The notes under the pieces: generated by a model
Told to the model about the DNA's origin: nothing
Databases searched by the model: none
What the model saw: the letters and a program-made list of their open reading frames with translations, nothing else
Source of the DNA: Amycolatopsis sp. MtRt-6
GTDB taxonomy: Bacteria; Actinomycetota; Actinomycetes; Mycobacteriales; Pseudonocardiaceae
Length of the DNA stretch: 64,000 nucleotides
Direction of reading: 5' to 3'
NCBI RefSeq assembly: GCF_017308975.1
Contig: NZ_JADWPD010000023.1
Location: 1-64,000, forward strand
Shown here: piece after piece, positions 41,616 through 49,703 of the stretch
How the letters are laid out: each line of letters opens with the position of its first letter
Numbering within the stretch: the stretch's first letter is position 1
Position numbers and translations under genes: made by a program

Positions 41616-41774
41616 CACGGGGTCGTTGCCGATCTCCGCTTCGGTGAGCGCGAACGCCGACAGCTCGCGTGCGCACCGCGGAAGGAACTCGCGCCGCTGT
41701 TCTTCAGTGCCGTGCCACTTCGCTTCGTGTTCAGCACTATTGGCAATAGCAGAGGGTGAGCTGTTTGCCTGCAA
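41616..41774 (-). pseudogene. Fragment of an acyl-CoA dehydrogenase gene
   Basis: About 50 codons reading HGTEEQRREFLPRCARELSA then FALTEAEIGNDP, which match the FAD/substrate-binding N-terminal part of acyl-CoA dehydrogenases (usual form LTEPxxGSDP). Flanking parts of the gene are gone; the frame continues into unrelated sequence. 41427-41615 holds no gene I recognise. Confidence 0.55.
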
Positions 41775-41829
41775 CGACTTTATTCCCGGATGGGGTGGAC
41801 AGGAACAAGATCTTTTCGTAACCTGGCCG

Positions 41830-42041
41830 AGATCTTGCGGCAGCTGCCGTCGACCGACGGCACCGCGCGATCACCGCCGGAACGGCTTTGTCGGGGAGCC
41901 GGAAACCGGGACCACACCGCGCGCACCACCTGTTGCGGCTCACGCTGCGCAAAACAGCGCGAGGGGACAGTGAGCAGAGATGCCCGGCTCGTCGTCCCGG
42001 TGCCGTCCGGCGGACGACGAGCAAAGGAGACCCGCGCGACC
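41830..42041 (+). promoter_or_regulatory. Structured 5' leader of the NlpC/P60 gene
   Basis: About 200 bases without a gene. They include a GGGGAGCCGG-AAA-CCGGG stretch and a perfect 11-base hairpin (41987-41997 with 42012-42022) that ends against the AAAGGAGA ribosome site. c-di-AMP (ydaO) riboswitches precede many actinobacterial NlpC/P60 genes and have comparable size and position. The match to that consensus is only partial by eye, so this is a candidate. Confidence 0.3.
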
Positions 42042-43094
42042 GTGCAGTCGCATTCCATCAGGCGCGTGGTTTCAGGTGTCCTCGCAGCGACTTCGGTGAT
42101 CCTCGTGGTCACCGTCGCCCAGCCGACGGCCACCGCCGCCCCAGTCCCCTTCCAGCAAGCTCCGCCCACCGGGTCGGACGCCCTGGCCAAGTACCGCGAC
42201 CTCGCGGCCCAGGCCGAAAAGCTCAACGAAGACCTGCTCAAGGCCCAGGAAGACCTGAAGGCCAAGCAGGCCGACCTCGACAAGGCCACCAACGACGTCA
42301 ACGCGGCGAAGGCCCAGGCCGCCGCGGCGAGCGAGAACCAGAAGAAGTACCAGGCCGAGGTCGACAAGTTCGCCGGCGCGTCGTTCACCAGCGGCGTCCA
42401 GCTGAACAAGCTTTCCGCCCTGCTGTCCGGCACGTCCACTCAGGACTTCCTCGACCGGTCCTCGGCACTCGAAGTGCTGGCCTCGGGCAAGAACGCGTCG
42501 CTGGACAACCTCACCGGCACCATCCGGCAAGCCACCGACGCCGCGGCCAAGGCCAGTGACGCGGCGAAGCGGGCGCAGGACGCACGCGACACCGCGGCGA
42601 AGCTGACGCAGGACATCGAGGCCAAGCAGAAAACGCTCAACGACCAGATCGAGCAGGTCAAGGCCGCCGACCGGACCCTGAGCGCCGCGGACAAGGCCGC
42701 CCAGCGGGACACGGGCGGCAAAGCGCCCAACGTCAAGGCCCCGACCGCGGCCGCCCAGACCGCGGTCAACGCGGCGCTGAGCAAGCTCGGCAGCGCCTAC
42801 GTCTGGGGCGCCACCGGGCCGGGCACGTTCGACTGCTCCGGCCTGATGCTGTGGGCGTACAACAAGGCCGGCATCACCCTGCCCCGGAACTCCGCGGCAC
42901 AGGCCCAGTTCGGCACCCCGGTGCCGCGCGACCAGCTGCAGCCCGGCGACCTCGTCGCCTACTACTCGCCGGTCTCGCACATCGGGATGTACATCGGCGA
43001 CGGCAAGATGGTGCACGCGCCGACCACCGGCGACGTCGTCAAGATCTCGCCGCTGCAGAGCCAGTACGCCGGGGCGACCCGGCCGACGGCCTGA
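42042..43094 (+). CDS. Secreted NlpC/P60 peptidoglycan endopeptidase (paralogue 1)
   Basis: 350 residues from GTG 42042. Signal peptide (about 1-35), long coiled coil (about 50-215, Ala/Lys/Asp/Gln-rich), then the NlpC/P60 domain with catalytic Cys in FDCSGLMLWAY, His in SHIGMYIGDG and a third polar residue in MVHAP. RipA-like layout: the coiled coil probably restrains or positions the hydrolase, which cuts stem peptides during growth or division. A paralogue of the same length is at 53942. Confidence 0.9.
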   Translation: MQSHSIRRVVSGVLAATSVILVVTVAQPTATAAPVPFQQAPPTGSDALAKYRDLAAQAEKLNEDLLKAQEDLKAKQADLDKATNDVNAAKAQAAAASENQKKYQAEVDKFAGASFTSGVQLNKLSALLSGTSTQDFLDRSSALEVLASGKNASLDNLTGTIRQATDAAAKASDAAKRAQDARDTAAKLTQDIEAKQKTLNDQIEQVKAADRTLSAADKAAQRDTGGKAPNVKAPTAAAQTAVNAALSKLGSAYVWGATGPGTFDCSGLMLWAYNKAGITLPRNSAAQAQFGTPVPRDQLQPGDLVAYYSPVSHIGMYIGDGKMVHAPTTGDVVKISPLQSQYAGATRPTA

Positions 43095-43101
43095 TCCGGC
43101 C

Positions 43102-43133
43102 GCCGGGCCGGGGGCGATGCCACCCGGCCCGGC
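43102..43133 (+). terminator. Terminator hairpin after NlpC/P60 gene
   Basis: Perfect 11-base-pair GC stem (43102-43112 with 43123-43133), 10-base loop, eight bases after the stop codon. Separates this gene from the nuo cluster. Confidence 0.65.
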
Positions 43134-43245
43134 GCGCACCCATAGCGTTACCCCCTACCCGTATGTATGATCCGATTTCGAGCTGCCTGAAGGTTTTCGG
43201 TCCTCTAGGCTGCTTAGTAGATCGGCGTGGCCGAGGGGAGGCGCG

Positions 43246-43587
43246 GTGCAGGGTGCGCTCGTGGTGCTCGCCGGCGTCCTCGTGCTCGCCGCGGCGGTTT
43301 ACGGCGTCGCGAGGCTGGTCCGGCTGACGCCGATGGCCCGGGACGTCCTGCCGTTCCTCTCCGGCGGCTCGCCGGCCGAACACGCGGTTTCCCGCTACCA
43401 CGTCCGGTGGTACACCATCACGATGGTCTTCCTGGCCTTCGACATGGAGATGGTGTTCATGTACCCGTGGACGCTCGTCGTCGCGGAGGTCGGGACCCCC
43501 GCGGTGATCGAGATGTTCGCCTTCCTGGCCGTGCTGTTCGCCGGCGTCTGGTACGCGTGGCGTGAAGGCGTCTTCCGATGGACCTGA
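43246..43587 (+). CDS. nuoA: NADH-quinone oxidoreductase subunit A homologue
   Basis: 113 residues, three membrane helices. Conserved core YHVRWYTITMVFLAFDMEMV followed by FMYPW matches NuoA (FxxFDxExxFxYPW). GTG 43246 with GAGGGGAGG upstream. First gene of a membrane-arm-only cluster. The upstream stretch contains TACCCCCTA (near 43151), half of a CsoR-type site. Confidence 0.88.
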   Translation: MQGALVVLAGVLVLAAAVYGVARLVRLTPMARDVLPFLSGGSPAEHAVSRYHVRWYTITMVFLAFDMEMVFMYPWTLVVAEVGTPAVIEMFAFLAVLFAGVWYAWREGVFRWT

Positions 43588-44609
43588 CGGCCTGGCTGCT
43601 CGGCCGGACGCCCGTCCGGCCGCTGATCGCCACCGCGGTCGGCGCGACCGGTGTCCGGCTCGCCGTCGAGGGGGAGACGCGCCGCCGCGGCTGGCGGCCC
43701 GCGTTGCGCCCCGCGGAGGCGAACCTCCTGGTGGTCGCGGGTGCGGACGACCCGGCGATGACACCGTTCGCCGACGCGGTGTGGCAGCTGGTTCCGGCGC
43801 CTCGCGTGCGCATCGGCCTGACGGATCCGGCGGAGGTCGCGGCCGCGCTTTCCGAGGCCGAGGTGCGCCTGCGATCGCGAGCCGGGCAACGCTCGTCGTC
43901 CGCCGGAAACACCGCCGCCGAGCACGTTCACCACACCGGCGGTGGCCATTCCGAGCACATGGACCACGGGCACCACCACGGACACGACATGGGCGGCATG
44001 GAGATGCCCGGCGGCATCCCGATGGCCGACCGGGCCGCCGACCGCGACGGCCTCAAGCTCGACCGCCTGACCGTGCCGCTCGGCCCGGTACTCCCGGCTT
44101 GGCCGGCCGGCCTGCTCGTCCGCGTCCGGATGCAGGGCGATGTCGTGCAGGAGGCGACCGTCGGAACCGTCCTGACGCCGCGGCACGGCACGCGCGCGTT
44201 CTGGGACGGCGAAGCCCGGCTCCGCGCACGCCGGCTCGACAGCTGCGTGCGGCTGCTGACCGTCGCGGGCTGGGAGGACGCCGCCGTCGTCGCCGCGCGG
44301 CTGCGGGACGACCTGCTCGCCGGCCAGGACCCGGGCTCGCGGTTCACGCGCTGGGCGAACCGGGTCCGCCGCTCACGAGTCCTGCGCTGGTCGCTGACCG
44401 GCGTCGGCGCGCAGGCCGGCTCCGGTGACGGGTGGGACCGCCTGATCCGCTGGATCGACGAGGCCACGAACCCGGCCGAGACCGACGACCCGGCCCAGAT
44501 CCTCGACGCCTTGCCAGCACTGCTGGCGGGCACCGACCTCGCGGCTGCCCGGCTGGTCGTGGCGAGCTTCGATCCCGACCTCGAACGCCTGCGGGTCTCC
44601 CATGGTTGA
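43578..44609 (+). CDS. Degenerate NuoB/NuoD-like fusion protein with histidine-rich linker
   Basis: 343 residues in the position where nuoB, nuoC and nuoD normally sit. Residues about 48-85 (LLVVAGADDPAMTPFADAVW, then APRVRIGLTDP) resemble NuoB after its missing N2-cluster cysteines. Residues about 165-195 (LGPVLPAWPAGLLVRVRMQG) resemble the GPQHPATHG start of NuoD without its histidines. Between them (about 114-145) lies a His/Met/Gly-rich metal-binding loop. The only Cys is in LDSCVRLL, so no iron-sulfur cluster is possible. It overlaps nuoA and nuoH, so it is translated with the membrane arm. Probably a structural or metal-binding replacement for the peripheral arm (inference). Confidence 0.6.
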   Translation: MDLTAWLLGRTPVRPLIATAVGATGVRLAVEGETRRRGWRPALRPAEANLLVVAGADDPAMTPFADAVWQLVPAPRVRIGLTDPAEVAAALSEAEVRLRSRAGQRSSSAGNTAAEHVHHTGGGHSEHMDHGHHHGHDMGGMEMPGGIPMADRAADRDGLKLDRLTVPLGPVLPAWPAGLLVRVRMQGDVVQEATVGTVLTPRHGTRAFWDGEARLRARRLDSCVRLLTVAGWEDAAVVAARLRDDLLAGQDPGSRFTRWANRVRRSRVLRWSLTGVGAQAGSGDGWDRLIRWIDEATNPAETDDPAQILDALPALLAGTDLAAARLVVASFDPDLERLRVSHG

Positions 44610-45528
44610 AGAACTGCCCTGGTGGGGCGGCCTGCTGCTGCCCGTCGTGCTCGCGATCCTGGCCACGGCGACCGCCTCGTGGGACGCGGTTCTGCGGGAA
44701 CGGGCGAGCGGCGGGCCCGGGCGAACGGCGCTGACGCTCCCCCTGCGCCAGGCCGGTGGACTGCTCGTCCAGCAACGCCGCCGCACGATCGCGGCCGACG
44801 TCCCGCTCGGGCGAGGTGGTGCTCTCGCGCTGCTGACGGCCGCGGTGCTCGCCTCGCTCGTGACGCCGCTCGGCCGGTGGGCGGTGGCGGACCTGCCGAT
44901 CGGGATCGTCTGGTTCAACGCGATGGAGGTCGTGGCCTGGGCCGCGGTCTGGCTGGTCGGCTGGGGCGCCAACTCGGCGTACGGCCTGGTCGGCGGCTAC
45001 CGGTTCATCGCGCAGGGCCTGGCCTACGAGCTGCCGCACATGTTCGCGCTGATCACCGCCGGGCTCGGCGCCGGTTCGCTGCGGGTCGCCGACGTCGTGG
45101 CCGCGCAGGACTCCCTGTGGTTCGTGGTGTGGATGCCCGTCGCGTTCGTCGTCTACCTGCTGTCGGTGCTCGCGATGGCGTTCTGGGGCCCGTTCGGCCA
45201 CCCGGTCGCCGCCGACGCCGCCGGTGGCGCGGCCGCCGAACTGTCCGGCGCCGACCGGCTCGTCTTCGCCGCCGCCCGGTGGCTGCTGCTCACCTCGGGC
45301 GCGGCGTTCGCCGTGCCGCTGTTCCTCGGCGGCGGGTCCGGGCCGCTGCTGCCCGCGTGGCTGTGGTCGCTGGTGAAGACCCTGGCCGTGCTAGCGGTGC
45401 TGGTGTGGGTCAAGCGCCGGCTGCCGACGCTGCGGATGGAGCGCTACCAGGAGATCGCCTGGGTCGTGCTCATCCCGCTGACGCTGGTCCAGGCGCTCGT
45501 CGTCGCCGTTGTCGTCCTCGTCCGCTGA
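44602..45528 (+). CDS. nuoH: NADH-quinone oxidoreductase subunit H homologue
   Basis: 308 residues, about eight membrane helices. GWGANSAYGLVGGYRFIAQG with LAYELP corresponds to the NuoH quinone-chamber loop (normally GWASNNKYALLGALR... SYEIP). It is divergent in several charged positions. In complex I this subunit forms the quinone site with NuoB/D, which are degenerate here. Confidence 0.82.
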   Translation: MVEELPWWGGLLLPVVLAILATATASWDAVLRERASGGPGRTALTLPLRQAGGLLVQQRRRTIAADVPLGRGGALALLTAAVLASLVTPLGRWAVADLPIGIVWFNAMEVVAWAAVWLVGWGANSAYGLVGGYRFIAQGLAYELPHMFALITAGLGAGSLRVADVVAAQDSLWFVVWMPVAFVVYLLSVLAMAFWGPFGHPVAADAAGGAAAELSGADRLVFAAARWLLLTSGAAFAVPLFLGGGSGPLLPAWLWSLVKTLAVLAVLVWVKRRLPTLRMERYQEIAWVVLIPLTLVQALVVAVVVLVR

Positions 45529-45542
45529 AGGGAGTCCGTCGC

Positions 45543-46106
45543 ATGTGGACACAAGTCGCCTTCTGGGTGTGCGCGGTCGGTGCGGTGGTGACGGGGATCG
45601 CGGTGTTCCGGGTGGACTCGATGGCGCGTGCGACCTTCGCGCTGCTGGCCTCGTTCGTCTTCGCCGCGGGGACGGTTCTCCTGCTGAACCTCGCCTACCT
45701 GGGCGTGCTCGTGATCCTCATGATGATCATGGAGATGGTCGTCATGGTCGTCTTCATGATCATGTACATGATGAACCCGGCCGGGTTGATGCCGATGACC
45801 ATGGTGCACAACCAGAAGGGCTCCCTGGCCATCTCGGCCGGAGTGTTCGCCGCGCTCGCCGCGGGTATCTTCCTGGTCGACTGGCCGACGTCGGACGAGC
45901 CGCGGCCGGCGGATCCGACGCGAGCGCTCGGTGAAGCCCTGATGGGCTCGAAAATGCTGGTGATGATGGTGCTCGGGCTGTGCCTGTTCGCCACGATCGT
46001 CGCCACCGTCGTGCTGGCCCACCACCGCGGTCGCTACGACCGCTATGGCGACCGGCTCCGGGAGAAGCGGCCCACGGACCCGATCCGGGGAGGGCTGGAC
46101 CGGTGA
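45543..46106 (+). CDS. nuoJ: NADH-quinone oxidoreductase subunit J homologue
   Basis: 187 residues from ATG 45543 (GAAGGGAG upstream), five membrane helices, unusually methionine-rich in the third (ILMMIMEMVVMVVFMIMYMM), and a basic C-terminus. The conserved NLAYLGVLVILM element fits NuoJ. Coupled to nuoK by GTGA. Confidence 0.82.
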   Translation: MWTQVAFWVCAVGAVVTGIAVFRVDSMARATFALLASFVFAAGTVLLLNLAYLGVLVILMMIMEMVVMVVFMIMYMMNPAGLMPMTMVHNQKGSLAISAGVFAALAAGIFLVDWPTSDEPRPADPTRALGEALMGSKMLVMMVLGLCLFATIVATVVLAHHRGRYDRYGDRLREKRPTDPIRGGLDR

Positions 46107-46408
46107 CCCTGCAGGCGTTTCTCCTCCTCGCCGCGGCGCTGTTCAGCGTCGGGCTCTACGGCGCGCTGTCCCAGCAGTCCATCGTCATGATCATGATGGG
46201 CCTGGAGCTGATGGCCAACGCGGTGATCGTCGCCGGGGCCGCGTTCTGGTACTTCGCCTCGCCGGCGCGGCCGGACGGCCAGGTCGTCGTGCTGGTCGCG
46301 GTGACGCTGATGGCGGTCGACATGGCGATCGGGTTCGCGGTGGTCACGGCGATCTTCCGGCGCCGCGACGTCGACCTGACCGACTCCGCCGCGGACCTCA
46401 AGGGCTGA
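46103..46408 (+). CDS. nuoK: NADH-quinone oxidoreductase subunit K homologue
   Basis: 101 residues, three helices. Keeps the conserved membrane glutamate in IMMGLELMANAV; GTG start overlaps the nuoJ stop. MrpC/NuoK family. Confidence 0.9.
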   Translation: MTLQAFLLLAAALFSVGLYGALSQQSIVMIMMGLELMANAVIVAGAAFWYFASPARPDGQVVVLVAVTLMAVDMAIGFAVVTAIFRRRDVDLTDSAADLKG

Positions 46409-46412
46409 GCCG

Positions 46413-48200
46413 ATGACCCTCTGGCTGCTGATCGCCCTCCCCCTGCTCGCCGGCGCCGGGCTCCTGCTCACCGGCCGTGCCGCGGACCGCGTCGCGCCCG
46501 CCGCCGGCGTCGGGACGGCCGTCGTCACGCTCGTCCTGGCCGTCGTTGCGGCGATCGCGCGGCCCGAGGTGTCGGCTCCGCTGCTGGCCCGGCTGCGGGT
46601 CGGGCTCGCCGTGGACGGGCTGTCCGCGGTCATGGTCGTCACGGTCGCGGTGGTGCTGGTGGCGGTCCTGGTCTTCGCCGCCGGGGAGTTCGGGGCGGCG
46701 GAGTCGCGGGCCCGCTTCCACGGCCTGATGCTGGTCTTCGCGACGGCCATGCTCGTGACGGTCACCGCTCGGGACCTCGTGGTGCTGCTGATGGCCTGGG
46801 AGGTCATGGGCGCGTGTTCGTACGCGCTGATCGGGTTCTGGTGGCGGGAGGACCACCGCGTCAGCTCCGGCGCGATCGCGTTCCTCACGACGCGCACCGC
46901 CGACCTCGGCCTGTACCTCGCGGCCGGGGCCGCGCTCGCGGGCGGCGTCGCGGGCCTGAGCCTGGCCGGGCTGCCCGCTGCTGCCGGCGGCTGGCGGGAC
47001 GCCGTGGCCGCCGGGATCGCGCTTGCCGCGCTGGGGAAGTCCGCGCAGCTGCCGTTCAGCTTCTGGCTCTCCCGCGCGATGGACGGCCCGAGCCCGGTCT
47101 CGGCGCTGCTGCACTCGGCGACCATGGTCGCCGCCGGGGCGTACCTGCTGATCCGGGTCGAACCGCTGCTGGCCGCGACCGGCTGGGCCGCCGGCACGGT
47201 GGCCTGGATCGGCGTGCTGACCGCGCTGGTGCTCGGCGCGGTCGCCGTGGTCCAGCGCGACCTCAAGCAGGTGCTGGCCGCGTCGACGTGTTCGCAGCTC
47301 GGGTTCATGGTGCTCGCCGCCGGTGCCGGCGGTGCCGCCGCCGGGACGGGCCAGCTCGTCGCCCACGCGGCGACCAAGAGCCTGCTGTTCCTCGGCGCCG
47401 GCGCCTGGCTGGTCGCCCTCGGTACCAAGGATCTGCAGCGCCTTCGGGGTGCCGCGCGCCGGTATCCGCTGCTCGGCGTGGTGTTCACGATCGGCGCGCT
47501 CACCTTGGCCGGGGTCCCGCCGCTGTCGATCTGGGTGACCAAGGACGCCGTGCTCGCCGCGGCCCTGGCCGACTCCCCCGCGCTGTACGTCGCCGGGTTG
47601 GCGGCCGCCCTGGTCAGCGGCGCGTACGTCGGCCGGGTGCTGGTGATCCTGTGGCAGCCGGCCGAGGTGGCCGAGCGGCGGCTGAGTCCGCTGCTGCTGG
47701 GGCCGCTGCCGGTGCTCGCCGCGGCGGCCGCGTTGCTCGGGATCGGCCTGCTCGTCGGAGCTCCGGAGGTGACACCCGGCTGGGCCGAGCTGGCCGCGTC
47801 GGGCCTGCTCGCGATCGTCGGCGTCGCCGGGGCCGGGCTCTGGGTCCGGCGACGGGCGCTGCCGGAAGCAGGAGTCCTCGCCGGCTGGTTACGGCTGGAG
47901 CGGGTTGCCCAGGTCGCCCTGGCGACGCCGGCGATGTGGCTCGCCCGAGGTCTCGCCCGGTTCGACGACCAGGTCGTGGACGGCGGCGTCCGGGTGGCCG
48001 CCGCGACCGGCGCGGCGCTCGGGAAGCTGGCCGACGTCCGCGTGGAGGTGTCGATCGAAGCCGTCGTCCGCGGGGTGTCCCGCGGTGCTCGCGCGCTCGG
48101 GCGGCAGGCGCCGCGGCCGCAGACCGGGCAGCTGCACCACTACTACGCCCAGGCCGCGGTCGCGCTGGGCGTACTGGCCGTGTTGTTGATCATCCTGTGA
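46413..48200 (+). CDS. nuoL: NADH-quinone oxidoreductase subunit L homologue
   Basis: 595 residues, antiporter-like proton channel. Conserved MAWEVMGACSYALIGFWW (key Glu of TM5), GKSAQLPFSFWLSRAMDGPSPVSALLHSATMV (key Lys and the substrate-channel helix) and the long C-terminal lateral helix ending in the QTGQLHHYYAQ region. All pump residues I would look for are present, so ion translocation looks feasible. Confidence 0.92.
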   Translation: MTLWLLIALPLLAGAGLLLTGRAADRVAPAAGVGTAVVTLVLAVVAAIARPEVSAPLLARLRVGLAVDGLSAVMVVTVAVVLVAVLVFAAGEFGAAESRARFHGLMLVFATAMLVTVTARDLVVLLMAWEVMGACSYALIGFWWREDHRVSSGAIAFLTTRTADLGLYLAAGAALAGGVAGLSLAGLPAAAGGWRDAVAAGIALAALGKSAQLPFSFWLSRAMDGPSPVSALLHSATMVAAGAYLLIRVEPLLAATGWAAGTVAWIGVLTALVLGAVAVVQRDLKQVLAASTCSQLGFMVLAAGAGGAAAGTGQLVAHAATKSLLFLGAGAWLVALGTKDLQRLRGAARRYPLLGVVFTIGALTLAGVPPLSIWVTKDAVLAAALADSPALYVAGLAAALVSGAYVGRVLVILWQPAEVAERRLSPLLLGPLPVLAAAAALLGIGLLVGAPEVTPGWAELAASGLLAIVGVAGAGLWVRRRALPEAGVLAGWLRLERVAQVALATPAMWLARGLARFDDQVVDGGVRVAAATGAALGKLADVRVEVSIEAVVRGVSRGARALGRQAPRPQTGQLHHYYAQAAVALGVLAVLLIIL

Positions 48201-48217
48201 CGAACGTGAGGTAGCGC

Positions 48218-49696
48218 GTGCTCAGCGTCGTGGTGTTCCTGCCCCTGGTGGCCGCCGTGGTGCCGCTGGTGCTGCCGCGCGCCGGCGCCCGGTTCGTCCG
48301 CTGGTGGTGGGTCGCCGCCGCGGCGGTGGAGCTGGCCCTGGTCGTCGCCCTCTGGATCGGCTACCCCGGCGGCGACGGCTACGCCTACGAGGTCAACCTG
48401 CGGTGGATCCCCAGCATCAGCTCGGGTTACCACCTCGGCGTCGACGGCCTCAGCCTGCCGCTGCTGGCTCTCACGGCCGTGCTGTTCCTGGCCTGCGCGG
48501 TGTACTCCCTGCGGCAAGACCATCGCGTCCGGTCCTTCGCCGTACTGTTCCTGTTCCTCGAGTCGGTCAGCCTCGGGCTGTTCGTCGCGCTCGACCTGAT
48601 CCTGTTCTTCGTCTTCTTCGACCTGTCCATCGTCGGCATGTACTTCGTGATCGCCGGCTGGGGCCACCGGGACGCCGCCCGTGCCGCGCTGAAGTTCTTC
48701 CTCTACACGTTCGTCGGGTCGCTGGCGCTGCTGGTCGGGTTCATCGCGCTGTACGTCACGGCGTCGCCGCACACCTTCGACATCGTGGAGCTGACCCGCC
48801 AGACGCCGCTGGCCGGCGGCGGCTGGGCCGCGGGGCTGGTGCTGCTCGCACTCGGCGTCGGGTTCGCGATCAAGACCCCGACCGTCCCGTTCCACACGTG
48901 GTTGCCGCCCGCGCACACCGAGGCGCCCGCGGCCGGGTCGGCGATCCTGGCCGGGGTCCTGCTGAAGATGGGCACCTACGGGTTCGTCCGGATCGCGATG
49001 CCGATCCTGCCGGACTCCTGGCGCCGCCACGCGGTCGTGTTCGTCGTCATCGGCGTCGTGAGCGTCCTTTATGGAGCGTTGGTCGCGCTGGGACAACGCG
49101 ACTTCAAGCGGATGATCGCCTACACGTCGGTCAACCACATGGGATACATCGTGCTCGCGGTCGGCGCGGCCGGGCTCATCGCCGGCTCGGACGTGGAAGC
49201 GCGTCAGCTCGCGGTCACCGGCGCGGTCACCCAGATGGTCAGCCACGGCCTCATCACCGGCGCGCTGTTCCTCCTCGCCGGGGCCCTCTACGAACGCGGT
49301 GGCACCTACGACATGGACCGCTACGGCGGCCTGGCCGCGAGCGCGCCCCGGTTCGCCGGGCTGACCGCGGCCGCCGCGTTCGCCTCGCTCGGGCTGCCCG
49401 GGTTCTCCGGCTTCATCGCGGAGTTCCAGATCTTCACCGGCTCGCTGGGCCCGGCGCCGGTCGCGACCGTGCTGGCCTTCCTCGGCATCCTGGTGACGGC
49501 CGCGCTGTTCCTCCGCGCGTTCCAGAAGGTGTTCCTGGGCAAGGCGAACGAGCCCACGGCCGACCTCACGGCCGCCGAAGGGGCCTCGATCGCGCCCCTG
49601 CTGGTGCTCGCCGTCGTCGTCGGCGTCTTCCCGCGGTTCCTGCTCGACCTGATCGAACCGGCGTCGCAGTCGGTCCTGAGCCTGCTGGCCAGGTGA
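48218..49696 (+). CDS. nuoM: NADH-quinone oxidoreductase subunit M homologue
   Basis: 492 residues from GTG 48218. Fourteen membrane helices; DLILFFVFFDLSIVGMYF (Glu of the usual FExxLIPMY is Asp here), KTPTVPFHTWLPPAHTEAPAAGSAIL and FKRMIAYTSVNHMGY are hallmark NuoM stretches. Antiporter-like subunit of the membrane arm. Confidence 0.92.
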   Translation: MLSVVVFLPLVAAVVPLVLPRAGARFVRWWWVAAAAVELALVVALWIGYPGGDGYAYEVNLRWIPSISSGYHLGVDGLSLPLLALTAVLFLACAVYSLRQDHRVRSFAVLFLFLESVSLGLFVALDLILFFVFFDLSIVGMYFVIAGWGHRDAARAALKFFLYTFVGSLALLVGFIALYVTASPHTFDIVELTRQTPLAGGGWAAGLVLLALGVGFAIKTPTVPFHTWLPPAHTEAPAAGSAILAGVLLKMGTYGFVRIAMPILPDSWRRHAVVFVVIGVVSVLYGALVALGQRDFKRMIAYTSVNHMGYIVLAVGAAGLIAGSDVEARQLAVTGAVTQMVSHGLITGALFLLAGALYERGGTYDMDRYGGLAASAPRFAGLTAAAAFASLGLPGFSGFIAEFQIFTGSLGPAPVATVLAFLGILVTAALFLRAFQKVFLGKANEPTADLTAAEGASIAPLLVLAVVVGVFPRFLLDLIEPASQSVLSLLAR

Positions 49697-49703
49697 CCGC
49701 GCC

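Noticed and set aside
43149..43163. CsoR-like half site before nuoA
   Set aside because: Only one arm (TACCCCCTA) is present, without the GGGGTA partner, so it is mentioned but not listed as an operator.
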